Assembly (NCBI GenBank): GCA_934202525.1
Contig: CAKPYB010000041.1
Location: forward strand, 1-26,317
Direction of reading: 5' to 3'
DNA length: 26,317 nt
From: an uncultured Prevotella sp.
Lineage (GTDB): Bacteria; Bacteroidota; Bacteroidia; Bacteroidales; Bacteroidaceae
Under the pieces are notes generated by a model. The model did not search any database and was not told the DNA's origin. It saw only the letters and a program-made list of their open reading frames with translations. A program made the translations under genes and the position numbers. Position 1 is the stretch's first letter. Each line of letters starts with the position of its first letter. Positions 15,825-24,087 of this stretch are shown in pieces.

Positions 15825-15856
15825 CAAAGATACGTATTTTTTCTCCATAATGGAGA
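15825..15856 (-). promoter_or_regulatory. Promoter and operator-like palindrome of the ompA-like gene
   Basis: The minus-strand -7 element TATCTTTG is at 15825-15832. A 15-bp palindrome, TCTCCAT-A-ATGGAGA (15842-15856), starts 9 nt upstream and runs to where a -33 element would be; no TTTG is seen there. A regulator site replacing a weak -33 is a reasonable inference. Confidence 0.5.
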
Positions 15857-16075
15857 GTTTTCTAATATTTTTTTGTATTTTTGCATGCAAATTTAAGGGT
15901 ATTTGTCGAAATAGAGCTAGGAAATCACCTATTTTGGGGTGGAAAATCCCTAAAAGTAGGTTTTCTGACACCTGCTGACCGATAAACTGCCGGCAACAGA
16001 TGATGAAGGTTCGGGCTTATACCTTAATATATATAACAGAAGAAATAAAAAACAAAATAAATAGAAAAAAGCAAT
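15857..16075 (+). other. Leader region of proS
   Basis: A -7-like TATTTTTG (15876-15883) lacks a matching -33 element. If used, the proS leader is ~185 nt. It holds two small imperfect hairpins: CACC/GGTG around 15926-15941, and GAAAATCCCTA with TAGGTTTTC at 15942-15965, the latter with two bulges. They are arranged as two similar ~21-nt blocks. No T-box-like sequence is seen and no reading frame is supported. The last 60 nt are A/T rich. Confidence 0.35.
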
Positions 16076-17557
16076 ATGGCTAAAGAACTCAAGAATTTAA
16101 CCAAGCGCGCTGACAACTACAGTCAGTGGTACAATGATTTGGTAGTAAAGGCTGATCTCGCTGAGTTGTCACCAGTTCGTGGTTGTATGATTATCAAACC
16201 ATACGGTTACGCTATCTGGGAGAAGATGCAGCAGCAGCTCGACAAGATGTTTAAGCAGACTGGTGTACAGAACGCATACTTCCCTCTCCTCATCCCGAAG
16301 AGTTTCTTCTCTCGTGAGGCTGAGCACGTGGCAGGTTTCGCCAAGGAGTGTGCCGTAGTTACCCACTACCGCCTCCGTTCTACAGAGGATGGCAAAGAGG
16401 TTGAGGTTGATCCTAACGCAAAGCTCGATGAGGAGCTTATCATCCGTCCTACTTCTGAGACTATCATCTGGAACACCTATAAGAACTGGATCCATTCATG
16501 GCGTGATCTCCCTATCCTCTGCAACCAGTGGTGTAACGTAATGCGTTGGGAGATGCGTACCCGTCCGTTCCTCCGTACTTCTGAGTTCCTCTGGCAGGAG
16601 GGTCATACCGCTCATGCCACTAAGGAAGAGGCTGAGGCAAAGGCTCAGGAGATGCTCAAGGTTTACGCTGATTTTGCAGAGAACTACATGGGTGTTCCTG
16701 TATTGCAGGGTGTGAAGAGTGAGACTGAGCGTTTCGCCGGTGCTCTCAACACTTATACCATCGAGGCAATGATGCAGGATGGCAAGGCTCTCCAGAGCGG
16801 TACTTCTCACTTCCTGGGTCAGAACTTCGCCAAGAGTTTCGATGTAACCTACTTGAACAAGGAGAACAAGCCTGAGTATGTATGGGCTACTTCATGGGGT
16901 GTTTCTACCCGACTGATGGGTGCCCTCATCATGGTTCACAGCGATGACAACGGTCTCGTATTGCCTCCAAAGCTGGCTCCTATCCAGGTGGTTATCGTTC
17001 CTATCAACAAGGGCGACGAGCAGTTGGCTCAGATTACTGCTAAGTTGCAGCCTGTCATCGACCAGCTCCGCGAGTTGGGCATCACCGTGAAGTATGATGA
17101 CAACCCTGCCAAGCGTCCTGGCTTCAAGTTCGCTGACTATGAGTTGAAGGGTGTTCCTGTACGTCTCGCTATGGGTGGCCGTGACTTGGAGAACAACACC
17201 ATCGAGATTATGCGTCGTGATACCTTGGAGAAGGAGAACGTAAGCTTCGACGGTATCGTTGAGCGCGTAAAGGATATGTTGGAAGACATCCAGAAGAATA
17301 TCTTCGAGAAGGCTCGTGCTTACCGTGATGCTCACGTTTATGAGTGCGACAACTACGAGGAGTTCAAGGAGCGTGTGAAGGACGGTGGTTTCTTCCTCTG
17401 CCATTGGGACGGTACAGCCGAGACCGAGGCTAAGATTAAGGAAGAGACTCAGGCTACCATCCGTTGCGTGCCTTTCGCTTACGAGCAGACTCCAGGTGTA
17501 GATATGGTAAGCGGCAAGCCAGCCGTAGCCCGTGTCATCATCGCAAGAAGTTATTAA
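16076..17557 (+). CDS. proS: Prolyl-tRNA synthetase, archaeal/eukaryotic-type (ProS type 3)
   Basis: A 493-residue class II enzyme that charges tRNA-Pro. The short form lacks the INS editing domain of bacterial-type ProRS and ends in the Tyr-terminated ...VIIARSY typical of the archaeal/eukaryotic type, which is the usual form in Bacteroidota. Seen: [18 protein letters not shown] (motif 1 region), [29 protein letters not shown] (motif 2), [26 protein letters not shown] (motif 3), then the anticodon-binding domain ([10 protein letters not shown]) and the zinc-domain-like C-terminus. Codons are strongly biased to CGT, GGT, GCT and TCT, unlike the neighbours, indicating high expression. A small exported-protein gene follows 47 bp later. 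Confidence 0.96.
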   Translation: MAKELKNLTKRADNYSQWYNDLVVKADLAELSPVRGCMIIKPYGYAIWEKMQQQLDKMFKQTGVQNAYFPLLIPKSFFSREAEHVAGFAKECAVVTHYRLRSTEDGKEVEVDPNAKLDEELIIRPTSETIIWNTYKNWIHSWRDLPILCNQWCNVMRWEMRTRPFLRTSEFLWQEGHTAHATKEEAEAKAQEMLKVYADFAENYMGVPVLQGVKSETERFAGALNTYTIEAMMQDGKALQSGTSHFLGQNFAKSFDVTYLNKENKPEYVWATSWGVSTRLMGALIMVHSDDNGLVLPPKLAPIQVVIVPINKGDEQLAQITAKLQPVIDQLRELGITVKYDDNPAKRPGFKFADYELKGVPVRLAMGGRDLENNTIEIMRRDTLEKENVSFDGIVERVKDMLEDIQKNIFEKARAYRDAHVYECDNYEEFKERVKDGGFFLCHWDGTAETEAKIKEETQATIRCVPFAYEQTPGVDMVSGKPAVARVIIARSY

Positions 17558-17604
17558 TCATCCCCGGTGTCGGGAGTTCATCCTGGCACCATAATATATT
17601 TAAT

Positions 17605-18027
17605 ATGAGGCAGTTGATACTATACATCCTTTTTCTGGTGTCCATGGTCTTCTCAGGCTATGGAGAGGTATCTGCTGCCTCTATTTCTTTTACTCCCGAG
17701 GATTCTTATACCGAAGAAACAAGCCATAAGAAAGATGGTTTGGCGAAGGTTGAGTATGACAAGAGCCAGCCTGAGGCACAACTCGAAAACGCCTCACAGC
17801 TTGCTTACCGCATCTGCAGCAGCCGTCCGCAGCGCTTATTGCCAAGTGGCAACATGCACAACAGCCAGACAGCCAGTAGATTGCTTACAAATAGAATCCG
17901 TTATTTATCATCCCTTTTATCAGCTATAGAAGGTGGCATGGAGCCTTTCCGACAGGAAACTGCCCCAATCCACTTTGATGTCGCCAGCAAGTATTATATC
18001 ATTTGCCTGCGACGTCTGCTCTGTTAG
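17605..18027 (+). CDS. Small exported protein of unknown function
   Basis: A 140-residue protein with a signal peptide (MRQLILYILFLVSMVFSGYG, likely cut near VSA-A). The frame is open further upstream into proS, but the ATG at 17605 places the signal peptide exactly at the N-terminus. The mature part has a charged start, then CSSRPQRLLPSGN, and a C-terminus rich in Arg, Tyr and Cys (SKYYIICLRRLLC). I recall similar small Bacteroidota proteins with an 'RPQR.LP ... ETAP ... YY..ALR..I' pattern but know no function for them. It may be co-transcribed with proS (47-bp gap). Confidence 0.65.
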   Translation: MRQLILYILFLVSMVFSGYGEVSAASISFTPEDSYTEETSHKKDGLAKVEYDKSQPEAQLENASQLAYRICSSRPQRLLPSGNMHNSQTASRLLTNRIRYLSSLLSAIEGGMEPFRQETAPIHFDVASKYYIICLRRLLC

Positions 18028-18053
18028 TTCTTCTTTTTATATATAACCTGTAA

Positions 18054-18152
18054 AGCTTTTGCCCTTACAGGGCGACAGGTTTGTGCCCGTTAATACCCAG
18101 GGTGTTACCCTGGGCTAGGAGCTTCTGCCCTTTCAGGGCGTATGGAGCCATA
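18054..18152. repeat. REP-like intergenic element with four hairpins
   Basis: Four compact perfect hairpins follow each other: GCCCT-TAC-AGGGC (18061-18073), CCCAGGG-TGTTA-CCCTGGG (18096-18114), GCCCT-TTC-AGGGC (18127-18139) and TATGG-AG-CCATA (18141-18152). The blocks 18054-18074 and 18120-18140 are direct repeats, identical at 19 of 21 positions. Sequences of this GCCCTTTCAGGGC / CCCAGGG type are, from general knowledge, dispersed in many Bacteroidota genomes. No transposase gene is present here. Confidence 0.75.
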
Positions 18153-18233
18153 TAGGGTATATGCATTGCATAAGATTATTATTTTCAATTACAAAAAACA
18201 GATTTATATATATTTAAAGAAGAAATAAAAATT

Positions 18234-18626
18234 ATGGCAAAGATTAATCATTTAGAGATGGGTGCTGATGTTTTGGCACTCCAGGATGTACAGATAAAGA
18301 AAGGTTTCATGGGTTTGACAGTCAAGCTCATCTATCAACCTACCAACAGCGTGATTAAGATAAAAGAGAAGGAATATTCTGCAGAGGATGGAAGAAAGCT
18401 TGAGAACATCCTCAGCGCAGCCCCAAAGGATGTAGAAGCAGCTATCAGCAAATTCCCTGTTTCTGCCATCAACATGGGTAATATGAAGTTACAGGCTTGC
18501 ATCTCTGACGACCACCAGTTTGTTGCCACACAGCTCCTTGCCTTCAAGGATTTCGGTTACAAGCCGGTTACTGAGATGAAGACCTATACTGGAAAGACAG
18601 CCGAGGCTTTCGCTCAGTTGTTTTAG
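18234..18626 (+). CDS. Conserved-looking 130-residue protein of unknown function
   Basis: A 130-residue soluble protein starting MAKINHLEMGADVLALQDVQ, with mixed alpha/beta character and no signal peptide, membrane segment or metal motif. Lys residues are frequent in KIKEKEYSAEDGRKLENIL, and the tail is KTYTGKTAEAFAQLF. The start has an A/G-rich leader (AAAGAAGAAATAAAAATT) of the Bacteroidota kind, and a good terminator follows at 18648, so it is a single-gene unit. I do not recognise the family. Confidence 0.7.
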   Translation: MAKINHLEMGADVLALQDVQIKKGFMGLTVKLIYQPTNSVIKIKEKEYSAEDGRKLENILSAAPKDVEAAISKFPVSAINMGNMKLQACISDDHQFVATQLLAFKDFGYKPVTEMKTYTGKTAEAFAQLF

Positions 18627-18647
18627 TTATATCACAGTTTCGGGACA

Positions 18648-18679
18648 GGGGACAGAACGATTCCTCTGTCCCTTTTTTA
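18648..18679 (+). terminator. Terminator of the 130-residue protein gene
   Basis: An 8-bp stem GGGACAGA (18649-18656) with 18665-18672 and an 8-nt loop is followed by six T at 18673-18678. A second GGGACAG (18642-18648) could compete for the same 3' arm. Confidence 0.85.
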
Positions 18680-18703
18680 TTTTATAGGTATAGGATGAAA
18701 TCT

Positions 18704-19567
18704 TTATTTGAAAGAAGGCGGTTCATTCCCCTCTTCCCAATTACGGTAATGCTTAGGCGACAGACCGGTATGTTTCTTGAAGAAGGTTCCGAAGGCTGAG
18801 GCATTGGGAAAACTGAGTTCATTGGCTATCTGCTGTATCGTCTTCGTGGTGTTCTTCATCAGATAGATACTGCGACGGATCATCGCCTTGAAAAGCAACT
18901 GCTGGACCGTCTGACCGCAAACCGACTTGACCAGTACCGACAGATATTTCGGTGTAAGACAGAGTTCGTCTGCATAGAAAGCCACACTGCGCTCACGCAT
19001 ATAGTTCTTCTCTATCAGCAGCACCAGCGACTCAAAGATGGCAATCTTCCGTTCCATCTCCTTGCCGGCAGCCTTGAACGATGCCGAGAAGATGCTGCAC
19101 AACCGGTACGTAACAGCCATCAGCAACAGTTTCTGCTCATGCACACAATAGGCATCCAGTTCACCACTCTTCTCTTTTTCCAGCTCCAGTTTCCTCAGCA
19201 TCAGGGCATAGGAAGTGAGCATATCCTCATAACCCGTCGTCCTTACATGACAGGGTTTGGGATAAATCGTAGCATAAAGACGCATGGTAACCACGGTATT
19301 GCCCAACATGTGACGAATCTGTTCAGCACGGTAAAAAAGAAGGGTATATTTAAGGTTCTTGCCCGTTTCCTGCACATGAAACATCACTCCTTTGGAGAGG
19401 AAAACGGTTTCACCCTCAGATGCAACAAAGGATGTTCCGTCTACGCAGAAACGGAACATCCCCTGATGACAGATTACGATTCCGACATAGTCGGAGTAGA
19501 AAGGCTGCATCAACAGCTGAGGAAACTCATGAGCCTCATATATGATGATATTATCTGTTATTTTCAT
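18704..19567 (-). CDS. AraC-family transcriptional regulator
   Basis: A 287-residue regulator with an N-terminal cupin-like sensing domain (CHQGMFRFCVDGTSFVASEGETVFLSKGVMF) and a C-terminal AraC double helix-turn-helix (about residues 180-280: ERSVAFYADELCLTPKYLSVL, then TIQQIANELSFPNASAFGTF and FKKHTGLSPKHYR). The frame is open to 19624, but the ATG at 19567 (MKITDNIIIYEAHEF) fits the family start better. It lies downstream of the efflux genes on the same strand, ~100 bp after the MFS gene, so it may be partly co-transcribed and is a candidate regulator of the pump. A 10-bp inverted repeat lies just upstream, suggesting self-control. The ligand is unknown. Confidence 0.88.
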   Translation of the reverse strand: MKITDNIIIYEAHEFPQLLMQPFYSDYVGIVICHQGMFRFCVDGTSFVASEGETVFLSKGVMFHVQETGKNLKYTLLFYRAEQIRHMLGNTVVTMRLYATIYPKPCHVRTTGYEDMLTSYALMLRKLELEKEKSGELDAYCVHEQKLLLMAVTYRLCSIFSASFKAAGKEMERKIAIFESLVLLIEKNYMRERSVAFYADELCLTPKYLSVLVKSVCGQTVQQLLFKAMIRRSIYLMKNTTKTIQQIANELSFPNASAFGTFFKKHTGLSPKHYRNWEEGNEPPSFK

Positions 19568-19581
19568 GATGAATATGGGTC

Positions 19582-19613
19582 TGTTATCTTCAGATTTAAC
19601 TGCGAAGATAACA
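19582..19613. promoter_or_regulatory. Inverted repeat upstream of the AraC gene
   Basis: TGTTATCTTC (19582-19591) is the reverse complement of GAAGATAACA (19604-19613), with a 12-nt spacer. It starts 15 nt before the araC start codon. The right arm includes minus-strand TATCTTCG, one mismatch from a -7 element, so the repeat would straddle the promoter. Possible operator or leader hairpin. Confidence 0.5.
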
Positions 19614-19670
19614 AAAATATCCATTCATCAGATGAGCAGCCTGTATCTTTTATGATATTTTAGCACTCCC

Positions 19671-21365
19671 CTACCTTCTTCCCAGGGATTTCACATCTAC
19701 ATTCTTCAGCAGATACTCACGCGTCAGTTCCCTGATATTGCGCTTGCGCCAAGGGAGAACGAGCATCAGTCCGGCACATAGCAGACAGCCGTAGAAGGTC
19801 CAGCCGGCCATCTCCTTGATACTCACCAGCGTGGCCTGTACCTGTACCTTTCCCTTCGTACTCATGGCAGCCATGTTCTGTGCCTCGGTTACACTCTTGC
19901 CCTGATATTGCATGCCTCTCACCGTCTGGTCGTAAGTCTTCGCCGTCTCTATGCTCGTGCGGTCGTAATCCTGGGCAAAGCGGGTTACATAATACTGCTG
20001 TCTGTGCTGCAGCACATTGGTATAGAGTGCCGAGCCGATGCAAGGGGCAATGACCATACGAACGGTAAGCATGATGCACACCCAGGTTGACATGAAGCGG
20101 TAAGGCATGCGCTGGTTGGCTATCGTGGAGATGAGCGAATAGAGCAGCATCATTCCCGTAGAACGGATGATGATAGGCCATTTCATACGCTCATACATAC
20201 CGTCGTTCTGTACCTCGAAATACATGTACAGCGCATAGGCTCCGATAAAGAGGAAGCCCAGACAGTACATCCACTTCAGGTGAACATTCTTGGCTCGAGC
20301 GATGACGGCGAATATCAGTCCCACGGTATAGCCCACCATCACCCAGTTGCCCAAGGTAGCATTCTGCCAGTTGTCTATCTTCATGCTCACATTGGTGAAC
20401 ACGTTGACAAACATGGCGCTCGAATTGCAGACCATCAGCAGGAAAAAGAGCAGGATGCCGTAGTTGATGACTCTGAGCTGGAACACCTCCATGATGAAAT
20501 AAGGTGAACGCCGCGTCTTCTCCAGATAGATGAACAGAGCGGTGAAGATGAGACAGACCACCGAAGAGAAACGGATGGTAGGATCATCAAACCAGTCGAG
20601 CGTCTTGCCGAAAACCATGACGTAAGCAAACGAACAGAGCATGATGCTGAACACCGTGACATTGCCAAACTTCGACATCGTTATCGGGAACTTTGGCATC
20701 GGATACTTATGATAAGGCATGGTGAAGAACACGATGATGATGCCTGCCAGCATGAATGCCATCATGAAATGGTAAACATACTGCCACTCGTAAGCATAGG
20801 CAAGCCATGCCGTAAGCCAGGTTCCCAACTGTCCGATAATCATGAAGAAGAGATAAATGACCGGCTGCGAAACCATCTTCTCCGAATCTACCGCATCCCA
20901 TGCTTCATCGGTGGTAGGCTCACAGCCCGGAGTGATATTCCTCGTAGCCTCTATTCCGAAACCGTATCTGATGAGCACGAAGAGATGCGCCATCAGTAAC
21001 GTCTGACGGACAAAACCCATCAGCAGACTGCACAGTCCGAGTATGAACAGCGAGTCGGTCTGGGCACACACGAAACTGAGAATAAAGAGAATGGAGAAGC
21101 CCACGATACACATCATCTTCTCTCTACGGATGCACACCAGTTCATAGAAGAACGGCGAGAAAGCCGCCATTCCTATCGAGGTGCAGAAGCCCGCAAAGGC
21201 GATGTATTCCGACTGGATGCCGAGCCCGCTCATCATCTCGCCGCTGTTGGCAGAATAGACACCACTCATCGTAATCATCGGTACGAAGAGGATGATCATG
21301 AAGATGATGCCGAGTGGTTTGGGCACCCAATCATAAAACGGATAATTCTTATATTCTTCTTCCAT
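19671..21365 (-). CDS. MFS multidrug transporter, EmrB/DHA2-like
   Basis: A 564-residue inner-membrane transporter with ~14 hydrophobic segments, as in the DHA2 (EmrB/QacA) drug:H+ antiporters. The first helix begins PLGIIFMIILFVPMITMSGVY. A soluble loop (ATRNITPGCEPTTDEAWDAV) sits between helices, and a long loop before the last helix (HRQQYYVTRFAQDYDR...) is typical of EmrB-like partners of HlyD proteins. It is the last gene of a tolC-hlyD-mfs set, 29 bp after the HlyD gene. Together they would export a hydrophobic or toxic compound across both membranes; the substrate cannot be told from sequence. Confidence 0.9.
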   Translation of the reverse strand: MEEEYKNYPFYDWVPKPLGIIFMIILFVPMITMSGVYSANSGEMMSGLGIQSEYIAFAGFCTSIGMAAFSPFFYELVCIRREKMMCIVGFSILFILSFVCAQTDSLFILGLCSLLMGFVRQTLLMAHLFVLIRYGFGIEATRNITPGCEPTTDEAWDAVDSEKMVSQPVIYLFFMIIGQLGTWLTAWLAYAYEWQYVYHFMMAFMLAGIIIVFFTMPYHKYPMPKFPITMSKFGNVTVFSIMLCSFAYVMVFGKTLDWFDDPTIRFSSVVCLIFTALFIYLEKTRRSPYFIMEVFQLRVINYGILLFFLLMVCNSSAMFVNVFTNVSMKIDNWQNATLGNWVMVGYTVGLIFAVIARAKNVHLKWMYCLGFLFIGAYALYMYFEVQNDGMYERMKWPIIIRSTGMMLLYSLISTIANQRMPYRFMSTWVCIMLTVRMVIAPCIGSALYTNVLQHRQQYYVTRFAQDYDRTSIETAKTYDQTVRGMQYQGKSVTEAQNMAAMSTKGKVQVQATLVSIKEMAGWTFYGCLLCAGLMLVLPWRKRNIRELTREYLLKNVDVKSLGRR

Positions 21366-21394
21366 ATATTACTTCATTTCCATCTAGCTGTTTT

Positions 21395-22507
21395 TTACTT
21401 TCTCTGAGCCTTGACAACCACCATCATGCCGGCAGCAAGATGCTCATTATCCTCTTTGCTGAGGTTGTTGAAATCGATTCTTACAGGCACACGCTGCTGA
21501 ATCTTGACAAAGTTGCCAGCAGAATTGTCTGTAGGTACCAGCGAATATTTCGAACCGGTAGCACCAGAAATGGCGGTCACCGTACCCTCAAATTCCTTGT
21601 TACTGATGGCATCTACGGTCATACGCACCTTCTGTCCTACATAGAGATTCTCTATCTGGGTTTCCTTATAGTTGGCTATCACCCATTTGTTGTTGGTTGG
21701 GATGATATAGGTAATGGTGGTTCCGGCATTCACCATCTGTCCTTCCTCGATAGAACGGCGACCCAGTTTACCGTCGCATGGAGCCACTACCACACAGTAA
21801 GAGAGATTCAGCTTTGCCATCTCTACGGCAGCCTCGGCACGTTCGATAGAGGCAGCCACGTTCTGCTTGCGGGTAGTTACCTCGTTTACGCCCTTATAGG
21901 CAGCAGCCTGCTGCTTCTTTACTCCTTCGAGTTTCTTCTTGGTAGCAGCATATTCCACCTCCAACTGTTCGAGCTGGATAGGAGTAGCCGCCTTCTTTTC
22001 TACCAGATTGCGATAGCGTTCGCAGTCCTTGGCGAGTTTGGCAAGACGTACATTTATTTCATCGATGGATGCCTGATAGATAGAAGCGGAAGTCTCGGTG
22101 GTCTGCTCTGTAGCGTTGATGACATTAGCTCCTGCCTTGGCATCCTTGAGGGCAGCTTCTGCCTCCATCAGACGGATACGATACTCCCGGTCGTCGAGTA
22201 CGAGGAGTGTATCTCCCTTGTGTACTTCCTGATGTTCTCTGAAGCATACCTTGGCGATATAGCCGGATGCACGGAGATTAACCGGTGATATATATTGCTC
22301 TATCTGAGCATCATTGCTCGTTTCGTTAGAGCTATAATCGAGGAAGAGGCATACGATTTTCCAGAGTCCGAAAGCCAGAATGGCAACACCTATCAGACTG
22401 GCGATAATCTGTCTTACGCGCTGCTTCTTGAGTTTCTTCCTGGTTTCTTCGTGAGATACCTGTGTAGCCTCTGCTGTTTCTACATTTTTATTTTCGTTCT
22501 GTTCCAT
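21395..22507 (-). CDS. HlyD/EmrA-family membrane fusion protein
   Basis: A 370-residue periplasmic adaptor that bridges the MFS pump and the TolC channel. One N-terminal membrane helix (about residues 33-54: IIASLIGVAILAFGLW) is followed by a split lipoyl/biotinyl domain (SGYIAKVCFREHQEVHKGDT ... APCDGKLGRRSIEEGQMV), a long alpha-hairpin between them (about 100-220), and a beta-barrel domain (KWVIANYKETQIENLYVGQK). Length and layout are those of EmrA-type adaptors. It lies 98 bp after tolC and 29 bp before the MFS gene. Confidence 0.93.
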   Translation of the reverse strand: MEQNENKNVETAEATQVSHEETRKKLKKQRVRQIIASLIGVAILAFGLWKIVCLFLDYSSNETSNDAQIEQYISPVNLRASGYIAKVCFREHQEVHKGDTLLVLDDREYRIRLMEAEAALKDAKAGANVINATEQTTETSASIYQASIDEINVRLAKLAKDCERYRNLVEKKAATPIQLEQLEVEYAATKKKLEGVKKQQAAAYKGVNEVTTRKQNVAASIERAEAAVEMAKLNLSYCVVVAPCDGKLGRRSIEEGQMVNAGTTITYIIPTNNKWVIANYKETQIENLYVGQKVRMTVDAISNKEFEGTVTAISGATGSKYSLVPTDNSAGNFVKIQQRVPVRIDFNNLSKEDNEHLAAGMMVVVKAQRK

Positions 22508-22605
22508 AGTTATATTGTAATTTGGAATCAGGGAATATGAAGTAAACTTTTTTACATCCCGTTTTCCTGTTTATATTTTATTTTTTAATGATTTATTCTT
22601 CTCCG

Positions 22606-23934
22606 TTATTTAGCAACCGAAATCTGGTTGAGCTGTCCAGTCAACTTGAGCAGCGAGAGATTGGCAACTTTGTAGCGATAGTAGGCTGTGAGATAATTGT
22701 TCATCGCCTCACTCATACGCATCTCGTCCTGCAGCACCGCTGTCATCGAAGCCACACCCTCCTTATACTGGTCGGCTGTTACGTTGTAAACATCCTGAGC
22801 CATGGTATAGTTATCAAACTGCTTCTTGTAGTTGCGCTGACTGTTATTCACCTCGCTCACCGCATTCATATAGTTTGCCTGCAGTCCCTTCAGGGCGTCC
22901 TCGTAACCGATGCGTGCATTCTCCTCCTCTATCTTCGCCTTTCTGATTTTAGAACGCTTCTCAAATCCATCGAATACAGGCACTCTCAGTTGGATGCCCA
23001 ATCCGTTGGAACCATACCAGTGGTTCGACTCGCCCGAATGAATCCAGTGATCTATCCTATCGGTAAAGGCAGAATACATCAGGTTTCCGGTCAGCGAGAG
23101 CGATGGCAGATAACCGTCCTTCGCAAGTTTGGTCTGCTTCTGGGTGAGCTGTTTCTTCTGTTCCAGCAACTGGAGTTCGTAGAGTCCCGTATTCAGTCCG
23201 TCGGCCTTCACCATCTCTATCTTTCCCGGGTCTACGGCAGTCACCTTCATCTCCTTCTCGGCAGGATAATCTATCACATACTTGAGCATGGTATACTGCT
23301 GTTCGAGCATGGCGATGGCATTATCGCGCTGCACGGTGAGGTTCTCGATATTGAGATTCACACGCTTCAGATCTACCTCCAGACTCATCTGGTTGTCATA
23401 GAATGCCTGGGTGATGTTTCTGAGTTCTATCAGTCGCTTGATGTTGTCATCCGTCAGACGGATCTGCTCAGATGTGTTCTGCGCCATGTAATACATCTTG
23501 GCAGTCTGCACAATCAGGTCTTCACGCGCCTTCTCATAAGAGAGCTGGTTGAGTTTATCGGCAATCTTGGTGATGTCGATGGCTGTAAGAATCATCTGGT
23601 TATACAGCGGCATCTGCAACTGCACTCCCGCCGAAGCATTATACTGCAGTGTCTTGGTTACATTGTAAGGTTTGCCATAAGCCGAGCCGTCGGTAACAGA
23701 GACAGGCGGCGTAAAGTTGTCGTTGAGCTGTGCCACCGCATTGATCTGCGGATAGAGTTTAGCCTGATTTTCGCTGATAGCATACTTTCCCTTAGCTATT
23801 TCGTTTCGGCTACTTTGGAGCGACAGGTTGTTATCCACCGCCATCTGCAGGCACTGGCTGAGCGTAAGCGTCTCCTGTGCGTCAAGTGTATGGAAAGCTC
23901 CGAGCGCGAAACATAAGATGATTATTTTCTTCAT
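22606..23934 (-). CDS. TolC-family outer-membrane efflux channel
   Basis: A 442-residue outer-membrane factor. The signal peptide MKKIIILCFALGAFHTLDA is cut before Gln20, followed by TLSQCLQMAVDNNLSLQSSRNEI, the usual TolC opening. Two similar halves with long helices end in the QLRVPVFDGFEKRSKIRKAKIE and YYRYKVANLSLLKLTGQL blocks typical of the family. It is the first gene of the efflux set, transcribed from a promoter with an exact -7 element at 23984-23991. It would serve as the exit duct for the HlyD-MFS pair. Confidence 0.93.
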   Translation of the reverse strand: MKKIIILCFALGAFHTLDAQETLTLSQCLQMAVDNNLSLQSSRNEIAKGKYAISENQAKLYPQINAVAQLNDNFTPPVSVTDGSAYGKPYNVTKTLQYNASAGVQLQMPLYNQMILTAIDITKIADKLNQLSYEKAREDLIVQTAKMYYMAQNTSEQIRLTDDNIKRLIELRNITQAFYDNQMSLEVDLKRVNLNIENLTVQRDNAIAMLEQQYTMLKYVIDYPAEKEMKVTAVDPGKIEMVKADGLNTGLYELQLLEQKKQLTQKQTKLAKDGYLPSLSLTGNLMYSAFTDRIDHWIHSGESNHWYGSNGLGIQLRVPVFDGFEKRSKIRKAKIEEENARIGYEDALKGLQANYMNAVSEVNNSQRNYKKQFDNYTMAQDVYNVTADQYKEGVASMTAVLQDEMRMSEAMNNYLTAYYRYKVANLSLLKLTGQLNQISVAK

Positions 23935-23983
23935 TTCTTCTTAATGATTTCTATTGATTTACGTTTCATTCATTATCTGGGTG

Positions 23984-24030
23984 CAAAGGTACGGCTTTTC
24001 GGTGATAAAAGACTATTCACATCTTATCAC
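23984..24030 (-). promoter_or_regulatory. Efflux operon promoter with inverted repeat
   Basis: The minus-strand -7 element TACCTTTG (23984-23991) is exact, but there is no TTTG at -33. Instead an inverted repeat GTGATAA-N15-TTATCAC (24002-24030) covers the spacer and -33 region. This is the expected place for a regulator that makes the promoter conditional; the AraC and LuxR-type proteins on either side of the pump genes are the obvious candidates. Confidence 0.55.
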
Positions 24031-24087
24031 AATATGTTCAAAATTTCCGAAAATAACAGGATATGGTTCAGTATCAGCCTCATCGGC

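Noticed and set aside
18054..18152. CRISPR array
   Set aside because: The repeats are few, palindromic and without regular unique spacers, and no cas genes are present.
22588..23916. Plus-strand open frame of 442 codons opposite tolC
   Set aside because: It is a shadow of the TolC frame; the product is His/Leu/Ile-rich without recognisable features.
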